From: Polymorphobacter sp.
GTDB taxonomy: Bacteria; Pseudomonadota; Alphaproteobacteria; Sphingomonadales; Sphingomonadaceae
DNA: 55,208 nt
Assembly: GCF_025362435.1 (NCBI RefSeq)
Contig: NZ_JANYGL010000103.1
Coordinates: 1-55,208, forward strand
Direction of reading: 5' to 3'
Of this stretch, positions 1 to 8,287 are shown in pieces (within the stretch, counting starts at the first letter, position 1; each line of letters opens with the position of its first letter). The notes under the pieces are model-generated. The model did no database searches and was not told where the DNA came from. It was given only the letters and a program-made list of their open reading frames with translations. Both the position numbers and the translations under genes were made by a program.

Positions 1-1
1 C

Positions 2-859
2 GCGCCAAATGCGGGCAAGTCGACCCTCGTCAACACGCTCGTCGGGCAGAAGGTCGCGATCGTCTCGGCGAAAGTCCAGACGACGCGGACCCGGCTGATG
101 GGGATCGCGGTCGAGGGCGAGGCGCAATTGCTCCTCGTCGATACGCCCGGCATCTTCGCGCCGCGCCGCCGCCTCGACCGGGCGATGGTCCGCGCGGCGT
201 GGGACGGCGCCCACGGGGCCGACGTCGTCCTGCTCGTGGTCGATGCCAAGTCGGGGCTCAAGGACGACGCGCGGGCGATCATGGCGAGCCTTGCGGACCG
301 CCCCGAACCGAAGATGCTCGCGCTCAACAAGGTCGACATCGCCGCCAAACCCCGCCTGCTCGACCTCGCCAACGAGGCCAATGCCACGGTCAAGTTCGCC
401 GAGACCTTCTTCATCGCCGCGGAAACCGGTGACGGCGTTCCCGAACTGAAGGCGGCACTAGGCGCGACGCTGCCCGAGGGCGAATGGGCCTACCCCGCCG
501 ACCAGCTCGTCGACGCGACGACACGGCTGATGGCCGCCGAGATCACCCGCGAACAGCTGTACAACCGCCTCCACGCCGAACTGCCGTATGCGAGCACGGT
601 CGAGACCGAGAAGTGGGAGGACCGCAAGGACGGATCGACGGTGATCCACCAGCAGATCCTCGTCGAGCGCGACAGCCAGAAGGCGATCATCCTCGGCGCC
701 AAGGGCTCGATGATCAAGGCGATCGGCGAGGCCGCGCGCGGGCATATTGCGACGCTGACGGGGCGCAAGGTGCATTTGTTTTTGCACGTGAAGGTCAAGG
801 CGGACTGGGCGGATGACCGCGCGGTGTTCAGGGATATCGGGCTGGATTGGGTAGAGTAA
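2..859 (+). CDS. era: GTPase Era, 5' end missing
   Basis: Era is a Ras-like GTPase with a C-terminal KH domain that binds the 3' end of 16S rRNA and helps mature the small ribosomal subunit. The gene enters the window already inside the P-loop: the first codons read APNAGKSTL, the G1 motif, so only a short N-terminal stretch is lost. DTPG (G3) follows, then NKVD (G4). The last third has the KH-domain signature around IILGAKGSMIKAIG and the family's usual hydrophobic ending. 285 residues are visible; complete Era proteins are about 300. Era commonly follows rnc in alphaproteobacteria, but the upstream gene is outside the window. Family assignment is secure; the real start cannot be seen. Confidence 0.97.
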   Translation, partial: APNAGKSTLVNTLVGQKVAIVSAKVQTTRTRLMGIAVEGEAQLLLVDTPGIFAPRRRLDRAMVRAAWDGAHGADVVLLVVDAKSGLKDDARAIMASLADRPEPKMLALNKVDIAAKPRLLDLANEANATVKFAETFFIAAETGDGVPELKAALGATLPEGEWAYPADQLVDATTRLMAAEITREQLYNRLHAELPYASTVETEKWEDRKDGSTVIHQQILVERDSQKAIILGAKGSMIKAIGEAARGHIATLTGRKVHLFLHVKVKADWADDRAVFRDIGLDWVE

Positions 860-965
860 GAGGTGCCCTGCAGTTCGACGCTGACTAGGTCGTGAACGCA
901 TAAACCGGGCCGCTAGCTTGCTTTGCAGCCCCCCGAACGGCGGAGTTTGGGGCGGGGAGCAGTCC

Positions 966-1000
966 GGCAGCTATCAATGCGACGACCGTAGATAGCTGCC
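966..1000. repeat. 10-bp perfect inverted repeat between era and the TDT exporter gene
   Basis: GGCAGCTATC (966-975) is matched exactly by GATAGCTGCC (991-1000) around a 15-base loop. No T-run follows on either strand, so it does not look like a standard intrinsic terminator. It lies downstream of both convergent genes. The rest of 860-1104 shows nothing I can support as a gene. Confidence 0.5.
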
Positions 1001-1104
1001 ATCCCCATGGCGAACTCCAGTGCCTCGAGGACGGCACGCAAGATCGGCGCCTAATAAGGAAACGATGACGGCAACCTGCGATGTCCAGATTCCCGCCACG
1101 GAGA

Positions 1105-2259
1105 TCAGTTGATGCCCGCGATGCAGGGCGAGACGAACAAATGGCCTTTCCAGCCGCCGTAGAGCGTCTTGGTGGCGACGACGCTCCACATTGCCAGCAG
1201 AGCGACGACCAGCACGCCGCCGAAGACGTCGAAGAAGCCGAGATGCAGGACTTGGCCGAGCTTGAGCGTCGCGACGGCATAGACGCCGAGCGGGAAGGTG
1301 TAGCCCCACCAGCCGAGGTTAAACGGGATGCCGGCGCGAAAGTAGCGGACGGTGATCAGCGTCGCCATCAGCAGCCACCACAGGCCGAACCCCCAGAGCG
1401 TCGTGCCCGCGACGACGCCGATGCCGTGGGCGATGACCCCGATCTCGGCCATGCCTTGCGCTGCAAAGATCGCCGGGGCGTCGACACCGATGACCAGCAT
1501 GCCGAGCGCGCCGGTGCCGATCGGGCCGAGCGCGAGCCAGCTCGATGCCGCCATGCCCTCGTGCGGCAGCTTGTGCAGCGCCATGCGCAAGATGAGAATG
1601 CTGAGGATGCCGAACGCCACCGGGACCGAATAGGCCCACAGCACATAGCTGGTGATCAGCACCGTGAACTGCGCCGACGCCCCGACGAGGTGTGGCGCGA
1701 GCAGACCGCCGCTGGCCCCGGCGACCTCGGCAGCGACGACGGGCAGCAGCCACACCGCGGTCATCTGGTCGAGGCTGTGCTCCTGCCGGGTGAACATCAG
1801 GTACGGGATCACGACGCCGCAGCCGACCGCCATCGCGACATCGAGCCACCACAGGGCCTCGGCGACGGGAATGACGCCAGCACCGTAGCGCGGCAGGCCG
1901 AAGGTGATGATGCCGTTGATGATCGTCGCCAGGCCCATCGGGATGGTGCCTATGAACATCGAGACGATGTTGTGACCGAAGATGCGCCGGGCCTCATGGC
2001 CGAACAGGATCCAGCGCGCGGCGTATAGGCCGGAGAACAGCGTGAACAACCCGATGTTGAACATCCACAACACCTCGCCGATCCCGTGCAGCAGCGGCCC
2101 TGCGCCGGGCAGCGCCGCCAGCGCCAGCGCCAGGATGCCGGTGCCCATCGTCGCTGCAAACCAGTTCGGGGTGAACTGGCGGATCATCTCGCGCGGGTGG
2201 CTCAGGTTCTCGAGCGGGCGCAGGCCGGCGACGACATCGGTAATGGGTGAACGCGTCAT
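1105..2259 (-). CDS. TDT (TehA/SLAC1)-family membrane transporter
   Basis: A 384-residue polytopic inner-membrane protein with about ten hydrophobic segments. The start of the first membrane helix reads FTPNWFAATMGTGI, typical of the tellurite-resistance/dicarboxylate transporter family, which includes the yeast sulfite pump Ssu1 and plant SLAC1 anion channels. The substrate cannot be read from sequence; sulfite, dicarboxylate or another small anion are possible. The ATG at 2259 overlaps the TGA of the upstream LysR gene by four bases (ATGA), so the two are probably co-transcribed and translationally coupled, and the regulator may respond to the exported solute. The gene converges on era. Confidence 0.88.
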   Translation of the reverse strand: MTRSPITDVVAGLRPLENLSHPREMIRQFTPNWFAATMGTGILALALAALPGAGPLLHGIGEVLWMFNIGLFTLFSGLYAARWILFGHEARRIFGHNIVSMFIGTIPMGLATIINGIITFGLPRYGAGVIPVAEALWWLDVAMAVGCGVVIPYLMFTRQEHSLDQMTAVWLLPVVAAEVAGASGGLLAPHLVGASAQFTVLITSYVLWAYSVPVAFGILSILILRMALHKLPHEGMAASSWLALGPIGTGALGMLVIGVDAPAIFAAQGMAEIGVIAHGIGVVAGTTLWGFGLWWLLMATLITVRYFRAGIPFNLGWWGYTFPLGVYAVATLKLGQVLHLGFFDVFGGVLVVALLAMWSVVATKTLYGGWKGHLFVSPCIAGIN

Positions 2260-3128
2260 TGGCGGGCCTCTTTGATCAGGTCGAGCAAGGCATCGGCGGC
2301 CTTGCTGCGATATCGTTCCTTGTGGCGCAGTCCGAAGAACGGCCGTTCGGGCAGCTCGAGCGGCAGCGCATGCAAGGCACCGGTCGCCACCGCCCGCGCT
2401 ACGACAAGCGCCGACAGGACGGCGACGCCCGCACCGGCTTCGACCGCCGTCCGTACCGCTTCGTTCGATGGCAGGATCAACGCGACATCGAGGCTTTCGG
2501 GTACGATGCCGCGCAAACCGAGTGCTGCCTCGAAGGTCGATCGCGTACCCGAGCCGCTCTCGCGAATGATCCATACTGCCGCGCGCAACCAGGCATCGTC
2601 GATCGGACCGTCGGCGTGGCTCGACACCAGCTGGAGGCGGTCGGTGTCGATCACCCAATGCGCCAGCGCAGGATCGTCGATCCGGCCCTCGACGAAGCCG
2701 AGCTCGGCGCTGCCTTCGTGGACGCGAGCGGCGACACTGTCGGTGTTGCCGATGGCGACTTCGACGACGATACCGGGATAGCGGGCGCGATAGGCCGCAA
2801 GCCATGACGGCAGCCAATATCCGGCAATGGTCTGGCTGGCGACGAGCTTGAGCGTGCCGCGTTTGAGGTCGCCGAAGTCGGTCAACGCCGTCTCCGCGCT
2901 CGCAGCGCGCCCGAGTACGCCCCGCGCCTCGTCGAGGAACACCTTGCCGGCCTCGGTCAGCTCGATGCGCCGGCCGATCCGGTGGAACAGCGCTACGCCA
3001 TGCCGGGCCTCGAGCGCCGCAATTGCAGCGCTCGCCGCCGACTGGGTGACGTTCAAGGCCTCGGCGGCACGGGTCATGTGCTCGCGCTCGGCGACCCCGA
3101 CGAAAATACGTAGCTGCTCGAGTGTCAT
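2256..3128 (-). CDS. LysR-family transcriptional regulator
   Basis: A 290-residue LysR-type regulator. Residues 1-60 form the winged helix-turn-helix (AAEALNVTQSAASAAIAALE is the recognition region). Residues about 90-290 form the periplasmic-binding-protein-like effector domain. The ATG at 3128 (MTLEQLRIF) gives the canonical LysR N-terminus; longer in-frame starts upstream would add 25 residues foreign to the family. Its stop overlaps the start of the TDT transporter gene, unusual for LysR regulators, which are more often divergent from their targets. The ligand is unknown; the linkage suggests it controls its own operon with the transporter. Confidence 0.92.
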   Translation of the reverse strand: MTLEQLRIFVGVAEREHMTRAAEALNVTQSAASAAIAALEARHGVALFHRIGRRIELTEAGKVFLDEARGVLGRAASAETALTDFGDLKRGTLKLVASQTIAGYWLPSWLAAYRARYPGIVVEVAIGNTDSVAARVHEGSAELGFVEGRIDDPALAHWVIDTDRLQLVSSHADGPIDDAWLRAAVWIIRESGSGTRSTFEAALGLRGIVPESLDVALILPSNEAVRTAVEAGAGVAVLSALVVARAVATGALHALPLELPERPFFGLRHKERYRSKAADALLDLIKEARQ

Positions 3129-3271
3129 CGTCGGTGTCGCTCCTGGCACCGGATATGGTACGGCAGAAACGATCAGACCAACGCAAAATTCCAGTGGTTC
3201 CAATCGTCGTCGTAGATCAATTCCGCACAGGCGACTTGAGCAATGATGGTGCTCAAAAGCCTTACGCTACC

Positions 3272-3287
3272 GCCGACGATCGTCGGC
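3272..3287. promoter_or_regulatory. 16-bp perfect palindrome upstream of the LysR-TDT operon
   Basis: GCCGACGATCGTCGGC is a perfect 16-base palindrome in the 220-bp gap between the SnoaL-like gene and the LysR gene. It could be an operator or the remnant of a hairpin. It lacks the T-N11-A layout of a classical LysR box, so no regulator is assigned. Confidence 0.3.
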
Positions 3288-3348
3288 CTTCAGTATTTCG
3301 TCACGGGCACTGAATGGCAACAAGTGGGGCGTTAGCCGACAGACAGCT

Positions 3349-3768
3349 TTATGAGTCTACGGCCGAGGTCGCGGCGGACTGCCGCGCAAGCTCCTCGCCC
3401 ATCAGGCGGTGGAGCAGGTTCACGCCCTTCAACGGGCGCACCATCACCTTGAAGTGCACGATCCGCTCACCGCTCGGGTCGAAGGTGATGATGTCGACGC
3501 CGTTGATGCGGATACCTTCGATGACGTTCTCGAACTCGAGGACGACGCCGGTCGCGCTGCGCCACTCGCCGACGTAGCGGAAGCCGGGGCCGCCGAGCGT
3601 CGCCTCGGCGCTCGCGAGGTACTTGAAGGTGATGTCGCGGCCGCGCTGCGGGGTGTGGACGACCGGGCTTTCGAAGACGACGTCGGGGTCGAGCAGGTCC
3701 CACAGCGCCGCTTTGTCGTGCGCCTTCATGTAATCGTACCAGCGGTCGAGTGCGGTGAACCCCGTCAT
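3349..3768 (-). CDS. SnoaL/NTF2-like small cone-fold protein
   Basis: A 139-residue protein with the SnoaL-like NTF2 layout: an N-terminal helix with RWYDYMKAHD, then LWDLLDPDVVFESPV, the stretch that begins the cone-shaped sheet, and a closing strand region around ERIVHFKVMVRPLKG. Such proteins are ligand-binding or isomerase folds, and function varies too much to predict. The ATG at 3768 is preferred over a TTG at 3783 because a G-rich Shine-Dalgarno-like run lies just before the ATG. It lies 24 bp downstream of lolD on the same strand and may share its transcript. Confidence 0.75.
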   Translation of the reverse strand: MTGFTALDRWYDYMKAHDKAALWDLLDPDVVFESPVVHTPQRGRDITFKYLASAEATLGGPGFRYVGEWRSATGVVLEFENVIEGIRINGVDIITFDPSGERIVHFKVMVRPLKGVNLLHRLMGEELARQSAATSAVDS

Positions 3769-3792
3769 CTGCCTGCCCCCCAAAAAGAAAGT

Positions 3793-4467
3793 CTATTCCG
3801 CCAGCCGCCCCTCGTGGAGCGTGACCACCCGGTCCATGCCCCGTGCCAGCGCGATGTTGTGCGTCGCCACCAGCGCCGCCGAGCCACGTGCGCGGACCAG
3901 CCGGACGAACTCCGCAAGGACCTTCGCGGCGGTCGCCTCGTCGAGGTTGCCGGTCGGTTCGTCGGCGAGGATCAGCACCGGCTCGTTCGCCAGCGCGCGG
4001 GCGACGGCGACGCGCTGCTGCTCGCCCCCCGATAGCTGCGCCGGGCGGTGATCGAGGCGCGCGCCGAGTCCGAGGTCGGTCAGCAGCAGCTTCGCCCGGG
4101 TCCGCGCGGCGGCGGTGGCGGTGCCGTGGATCAGCTGCGGCAGGACGACATTCTCGGCGGCGGAGAAGTCGGGCAGCAGATGGTGGAACTGGTAGACGAA
4201 GCCGAGCTTGTCGCGCCGCACCGTCGTCCGCTCGCTTGGCGACAGCTTCTCGACGCGCACCCCGTCGATCGTGATCGAGCCCTCGAACCCGCCTTCGAGC
4301 AGCCCGACGGCCTGGAGCATCGTCGACTTGCCCGACCCTGATGGTCCGAGCAGCGCGACGATCTCGCCCGGCGCGACGCTGAGGTCGACCCCGCGCAGGA
4401 CCTCGATCGTCACCCCGCCCTGCTGGAAGCTGCGGCGGAGGTTCTCGACTTGGAGGACATTACTCAT
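3793..4467 (-). CDS. lolD: Lipoprotein-releasing system ATP-binding protein LolD
   Basis: ABC-transporter ATPase of 224 residues that powers release of outer-membrane lipoproteins from the inner membrane. Walker [10 protein letters not shown] is at residues 41-49, the signature LSGGEQ at 145-150 and Walker B LILADEP at about 165-171, followed by the expected H-loop (VATHNIAL). [14 protein letters not shown] matches the MacB/LolD subgroup. The ATG lies inside the 3' end of lolC (8-bp overlap), so the two subunits are translated together. Confidence 0.96.
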   Translation of the reverse strand: MSNVLQVENLRRSFQQGGVTIEVLRGVDLSVAPGEIVALLGPSGSGKSTMLQAVGLLEGGFEGSITIDGVRVEKLSPSERTTVRRDKLGFVYQFHHLLPDFSAAENVVLPQLIHGTATAAARTRAKLLLTDLGLGARLDHRPAQLSGGEQQRVAVARALANEPVLILADEPTGNLDEATAAKVLAEFVRLVRARGSAALVATHNIALARGMDRVVTLHEGRLAE

Positions 4468-5707
4468 AGCGCAAGACAGTCACAGGGTCGGTGCTCGCCG
4501 CCTTCCACGCCGGGAACAGCGTCGCGAGGAAGCTCATCAGCAGCGTTAGGACGACAATGCCGACGACCTGCGCCGGGTCGGTCTTCGACGGCAGCTCGGT
4601 GAGGAAGCGGACGCTCGGGTCCCACAATTGCGCGCCGGTCATCGCCGAAACCCCGGCGACTATCTCGGCGCGCCACGCCAGCAGCGAGAAACCGAGCGCG
4701 AGGCCGAGCAGGATGCCAAGCCCGCCGATCAGCGTGCCGACGGTCATGAAGATCCGCATCAGCGCGATCCGCGTCGCGCCCATCGTCCGCAATATGGCGA
4801 TGTCGCGGGTCTTGGCGCGGACCAGCATGATCAGCGACGACAAAATGTTGAACACCGCGACGAGGATGATGATCGACAGGACCCAGAACATCACCGTCTT
4901 CTCGACGACGAGCGCCTCGAACAGCGAGGCATTGGTGTCGCGCCACGATGCGATCACCCCCGACCGCGCGACGCGGCCCTTGATCGGTGCGAGGATCGCG
5001 TCGACCTTGTCGGGGTCGCTGGTGACGACCTCGATCATGCCGACCGAATCGCCCATGCGGAGGAGCGTCTGCGCGTTCGCCATCGGCATGACGACGAACG
5101 CCTTGTCATAGTCGTAGATGCCGACCTCGAAGATCGCGACGACGCGGTAGGCGATGATCCGCGGGACCGCGCCGAACGGCGTCACCTGCCCGTCGGGAGA
5201 GATCAGGCTGATCGTGTCGCCGACCTGCGCGCCCAATGCCTCGGCGAGTCGCGCGCCGATCGCGACGGTGGTGGTGCCGGGAACCAGCCCGGCGAGGCTG
5301 CCGTGCTTGACGTTCGAGGTGATGACCTTGGTCGCCATCAGGTCGGGGATCGTCATGCCGCGCAGCAGGATGCCCTGGACCCGGCCGTTGAAGCTCGCCA
5401 TCAGCGGCTGCTCGATCAGCGGCGTCGCCTTGGTCACGCCCGGCAGCTTGCGGACCTCGGTTGACAGCGGCGCCCAGTCGGCGAGCCGCCCGCCGTAGCC
5501 CTGGATCACGGCGTGGCCGTTGAGCCCGAGGATGCGGTCGAACAGCTCGGCGCGAAAGCCGTTCATCACCGACATCACCGCGATCAGCGCCGCGACGCCG
5601 AGCGCGACGGCGATCAGCGAGATCGACGCGACGAGGAAGATGAAGCCTTCGCCGCGTCCGGGCAGGAGGTATCGCGACGCGATCATGCGTTCGTAGCGGG
5701 TGATCAC
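4460..5707 (-). CDS. lolC: Lipoprotein-releasing system permease LolC/LolE type
   Basis: A 415-residue permease with FtsX/MacB topology: one N-terminal membrane helix (about residues 18-45, ending VMSVMNGF), a large periplasmic domain, and three C-terminal helices. Only one permease gene accompanies lolD here, as in many alphaproteobacteria where one LolC/E-type protein may form a homodimer. I chose the GTG at 5707 ([14 protein letters not shown]): it is preceded by a GGAGGG Shine-Dalgarno sequence and gives the family's usual length. An in-frame ATG at 5806 would translate part of the intergenic inverted repeat and is rejected. Confidence 0.93.
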   Translation of the reverse strand: MITRYERMIASRYLLPGRGEGFIFLVASISLIAVALGVAALIAVMSVMNGFRAELFDRILGLNGHAVIQGYGGRLADWAPLSTEVRKLPGVTKATPLIEQPLMASFNGRVQGILLRGMTIPDLMATKVITSNVKHGSLAGLVPGTTTVAIGARLAEALGAQVGDTISLISPDGQVTPFGAVPRIIAYRVVAIFEVGIYDYDKAFVVMPMANAQTLLRMGDSVGMIEVVTSDPDKVDAILAPIKGRVARSGVIASWRDTNASLFEALVVEKTVMFWVLSIIILVAVFNILSSLIMLVRAKTRDIAILRTMGATRIALMRIFMTVGTLIGGLGILLGLALGFSLLAWRAEIVAGVSAMTGAQLWDPSVRFLTELPSKTDPAQVVGIVVLTLLMSFLATLFPAWKAASTDPVTVLRYE

Positions 5708-5710
5708 TTG

Positions 5711-5843
5711 CTTCCCTCCCCCCTTGAGGGGGAGGGACAGGCGCGAAGCGCCAGGGAGAGGGGGCGAGGCGGCGTGGTTGAACGCCCCCTCTCCCTGGTC
5801 GCGCAAGCGCGCGACCTGTCCCTCTCCCTCAAGGGGAGAGGGG
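5711..5843. repeat. Family B nested inverted repeat (copy 1) between proS and lolC
   Basis: The gap between two minus-strand genes is almost filled by a nested inverted repeat. CTTGAGGGGGAGGGACAGG (5723-5741) pairs with 5815-5833 with one mismatch. CCAGGGAGAGGGGGCG (5751-5766) pairs perfectly with 5783-5798. Small palindromes sit inside each arm. Related GGGAGGG-rich structures occur at 35991-36115 and 41395-41540. The inner end supplies the lolC ribosome binding site. Confidence 0.8.
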
Positions 5844-5846
5844 TGA

Positions 5847-7157
5847 TCACGTCAGCTTCGCCACCGCCGCCTCGACGCTCATCTCGTCCTTCGTACCCGC
5901 CCCGCGCCGCTTGACCTCGACCGTCCCGGCGGCAACGCCCTTCGGCCCAATCACGACCTGCCACGGCACGCCGATCAGGTCGGCGGTGGCGAACTTCGCC
6001 CCGCCGCGCTCGTCGCGGTCGTCGTACAGCACCTCGACCCCCGCCGCGCTGAGCCGGTCGTACAAAGCGTCGGCCGCCGCCGTGCAGCCCGCATCGTCGG
6101 CGCGGAGGTTGATCAGCGCGACCTTGTACGGCGCGACCGCCTCGGGCCAGACGATGCCGTCCTTGTCATGGCTCGCCTCGACGATCGCGCCCATCAGCCG
6201 CGATACGCCGATGCCGTAGCTGCCCATGTGCGGGACGATCGCGGTGCCGTCGGCGCCCTGGACGCTCAGCCCCATCGCCGCCGAATATTTCGTGCCGAAG
6301 TAGAAGATCTGCCCGACCTCGATCCCGCGCGACTGCTTGAGCGCAGCGCCCGCTTCGGCCTCAAGGCCCGCGTCGCGCTTTTCGTCGGTCGCGGCATAGT
6401 CGGTGTTGAGCCGATCGACATATGCCTGCAGCGCCGCCGCATCGTCGGCGTCGACCGTCGTGTCGCGCGCGGCCTCCCAGTTCGAATGGTAGAAGACGTC
6501 GCTCTCGCCGGTCGGGGCGAGGACGATGAATTCGTGGCTGAGGTCGCCGCCGATCGGGCCGGTGTCGGCGCGCATCGGGATCGCGTGCAGCCCCATCCGC
6601 GCGAAGGTGCGGAGGTAGGCGATGAACATGCGGTTGTAGCTGTGGCGCGCGGCGGCGAGGTCGGGGTCGAAGCTGTACGCGTCCTTCATCAGGAACTCGC
6701 GCCCGCGCATGACGCCGAAGCGCGGGCGGATCTCGTCACGGAACTTCCACTGGATCTGATACAGGATGCGCGGCAGGTCGCGGTAGCTCTTGACCCCGTT
6801 GGCGAAGATCGTCGTGAACAGCTCCTCGGCGGTCGGCGAAAACAGCATCTCGCGGTCGTGACGGTCGGTGATCCGCAGCATCTCGGGGCCGTAGGCGTCG
6901 TAGCGGCCCGACTGCTTCCACAGTTCGGCCGACTGGATCGTCGGCATCAACAGCTCGACCGCGCCGGCATTGTCCTGCTCCTCGCGGACGATCTGCTCGA
7001 TCTTGCGCAGGACGCGCAGGCCGAGCGGCAGCCATGCATAGATGCCCGCCGCGGTCTGGCGAATCATGCCGGCGCGCAGCATCAGCTGGTGGCTGACGAC
7101 CTGCGCCTCCCCCGGAGTTTCCTTGAGGACGGGGAGAAAATATCGGCTGAGGCGCAC
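5847..7157 (-). CDS. proS: Proline--tRNA ligase, short alphaproteobacterial type
   Basis: Class II aminoacyl-tRNA synthetase that charges tRNA-Pro. At 436 residues it is the short form that lacks the editing insertion of the roughly 570-residue bacterial type. PTAEE is at residues 108-112, class II motif 2 [10 protein letters not shown] at 139-148, motif 3 GSYGIGVSR at 312-320, and an anticodon-binding domain occupies the last 100 residues. The ATG at 7157 gives the standard [13 protein letters not shown] start. Because editing is absent, mischarged Ala-tRNA-Pro would need a free-standing YbaK/ProX-type deacylase, not present in the window. It lies upstream of lolC-lolD on the same strand. 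Confidence 0.97.
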   Translation of the reverse strand: MRLSRYFLPVLKETPGEAQVVSHQLMLRAGMIRQTAAGIYAWLPLGLRVLRKIEQIVREEQDNAGAVELLMPTIQSAELWKQSGRYDAYGPEMLRITDRHDREMLFSPTAEELFTTIFANGVKSYRDLPRILYQIQWKFRDEIRPRFGVMRGREFLMKDAYSFDPDLAAARHSYNRMFIAYLRTFARMGLHAIPMRADTGPIGGDLSHEFIVLAPTGESDVFYHSNWEAARDTTVDADDAAALQAYVDRLNTDYAATDEKRDAGLEAEAGAALKQSRGIEVGQIFYFGTKYSAAMGLSVQGADGTAIVPHMGSYGIGVSRLMGAIVEASHDKDGIVWPEAVAPYKVALINLRADDAGCTAAADALYDRLSAAGVEVLYDDRDERGGAKFATADLIGVPWQVVIGPKGVAAGTVEVKRRGAGTKDEMSVEAAVAKLT

Positions 7158-7350
7158 TGGCTGGCGTTCCTGATCGGGGTCGAGCGCGGCGGTCTAGCGA
7201 AGCTGTTGCAAACTCACAACACTGCCCGCGATTCCGACATGGCTCGCGACAATTGGCAATGACACGCAACCCCGCAGTGTTTACCAACAGTAACAAGTTC
7301 TCACGCCCAAGTGGCTGGAGTTCAGGGAAAGAAAGCGGCCAGCTTATAGG
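7158..7350. other. Intergenic, no gene seen
   Basis: Upstream region of proS (minus strand) and of the candidate small RNA (plus strand). TTCAGG (7321-7326) and TATAGG (7345-7350) separated by 18 bases could be a weak plus-strand promoter for the RNA. I find no supported coding sequence. Confidence 0.4.
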
Positions 7351-7455
7351 CCGTACGGCGCGGTGGTCGAGCCAGGGGGCTGTGATCCGCCATCGCGGCT
7401 TCAGGTTGGTCTCGTCACCACGAACGCCCGGGCTTACCCCCGGGCGTTTTTGTTT
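7351..7455 (+). ncRNA. Candidate small structured RNA ending in an intrinsic terminator
   Basis: About 100 bases before a perfect intrinsic terminator contain pairing consistent with a folded RNA. GGTGGTCGAG (7362-7371) can pair with CTCGTCACC (7411-7419) apart from a small internal bulge, and this encloses CCGCCATCGCGG (7387-7398), a 4-bp stem with a 4-base loop. No open frame with a ribosome binding site fits inside, and there is no T-arm or CCA end of a tRNA. It stands alone between the divergent proS and a PEP-CTERM-like gene whose start lies about 210 bp further on, so a leader role for that gene is less likely than an independent transcript. I do not recognise the family; the 5' end is a guess. 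Confidence 0.45.
7423..7455 (+). terminator. Intrinsic terminator, perfect 10-bp stem
   Basis: AACGCCCGGG (7423-7432) and CCCGGGCGTT (7439-7448) form a perfect 10-bp stem with a 6-base loop, followed by a T-rich tail TTTGTTT. The T-run is only on the plus strand, so it ends a plus-strand transcript. No plus-strand protein gene lies upstream of it nearer than era, about 6.5 kb away, which supports a separate short RNA. Confidence 0.82.
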
Positions 7456-7663
7456 GCGACGTGGATCATGCTGCCGACCACGCTCCCGGATGCCGCTCCG
7501 CTCCCTTTGAAATGATCGTCCGCAGGCTCGTACGCGCGGACTTCGCGACGGCCCGTTCAAAACGCGGGTCAGGGCTTCGCCGCGTTTACCAATCTCTCCG
7601 GTTTTCTTCAGACTTCGAAGTTATGCTTAACGCCGGGGGCGGAAGTCTTCGTGGAGATTGCTC
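7456..7663. other. Leader region of the PEP-CTERM-like gene, no gene seen
   Basis: About 200 bp between the terminator and the next ATG. It holds the ribosome binding site GGAG (7653-7656) of the downstream gene but no recognisable coding sequence or riboswitch. Confidence 0.4.
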
Positions 7664-8176
7664 ATGTCACCGATAGTTCGCGCTATTATTGCCACCGCAG
7701 TGCTGATACCCGCTGTTCCGGCGTTCGCCGTCGCCGCCTTCCATTTCGAAGCCGGCGCACCCGGCTTTGTCAGCTTTACGATCGCGCAACTGCCCACCCC
7801 GGCTTCATTCTCGCTGGGCAGTTCGTTCACGCTGAACAACGTCGCCGGCATTTTCGACGGTGTCGTCGGCAAGCGCACGATCGATTTCTTCAACAACAGC
7901 CGCGGCGGCGGCTTCCAGGTCGTCGGCGGCCCGGGCATCACCAGCCAGCAGGTCTTCATCGGCGCGGAAAGCGCTCCGTTCATCGAGGTCGGGGACTATT
8001 CTGCGCAGGACACCGCGACCGGTCGCAACGTCGGCCTGATCATCTTCGGCGGCGGCACGATCGGCAGCGTCGCCGAACCGGCAGAATGGGCGCTGATGAT
8101 CGGCGGCTTCGGGCTGGTCGGAATGCGACTCCGGCGGCGCACGCCCGCGGCTTGGGGTGCGGTCAACCTGCACTGA
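7664..8176 (+). CDS. Small exported protein with PEPxxWA-CTERM-like sorting tail
   Basis: A 170-residue protein with an N-terminal signal peptide (hydrophobic run after MSPIVRA, cleavage likely near AFA-VAA). The C-terminus reads AEPAEWALMIGGFGLVG, then an Arg-rich end. That matches the sphingomonad PEPxxWA-CTERM layout: short motif, membrane helix, basic tail. The first Pro of PEP is Ala here. PEP-CTERM proteins are thought to be processed by an exosortase and delivered to the cell surface or extracellular matrix. The middle (FHFEAGAPGFVSFTIA onward) is beta-rich and unassigned. ATG 7664 follows GGAG at good spacing; an upstream TTG at 7658 is less likely. No exosortase gene lies in the window. 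Confidence 0.8.
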   Translation: MSPIVRAIIATAVLIPAVPAFAVAAFHFEAGAPGFVSFTIAQLPTPASFSLGSSFTLNNVAGIFDGVVGKRTIDFFNNSRGGGFQVVGGPGITSQQVFIGAESAPFIEVGDYSAQDTATGRNVGLIIFGGGTIGSVAEPAEWALMIGGFGLVGMRLRRRTPAAWGAVNLH

Positions 8177-8185
8177 GCCAAGCGT

Positions 8186-8259
8186 GTCATCCGGGCGGAG
8201 GCTGGGACCCATGAACTCGACAGTGAGTGATCATGGGTGCCGGCCTTCGCCCGGATAAC
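8186..8259. repeat. Family A inverted repeat, copy 1
   Basis: GTCATCCGGGCGGAGGCTGG begins a left arm answered by GCCGGCCTTCGCCCGGATAA on the right, with ATGA/TCAT inner pairs around ACTCGACAGTGAG. It belongs to a widespread class of proteobacterial intergenic palindromes. It lies between the convergent PEP-CTERM-like gene and pyrG and could act as a bidirectional transcript end. Confidence 0.8.
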
Positions 8260-8287
8260 AACTCGTTCTTGCAGCGCCCGTGAGGCG

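Noticed and set aside
1065-1112. A 15-residue open frame with a good ribosome binding site
   Set aside because: AAGGAAACG precedes the ATG well, but it is too short to judge and its end overlaps the stop of the TDT gene. It is not conserved in any way I can see.
7351-7455. tRNA or SRP RNA in the proS gap
   Set aside because: There is no GGTTCGAATCC-type T-arm and no GGAAG/AGCAGCC SRP signature on either strand.
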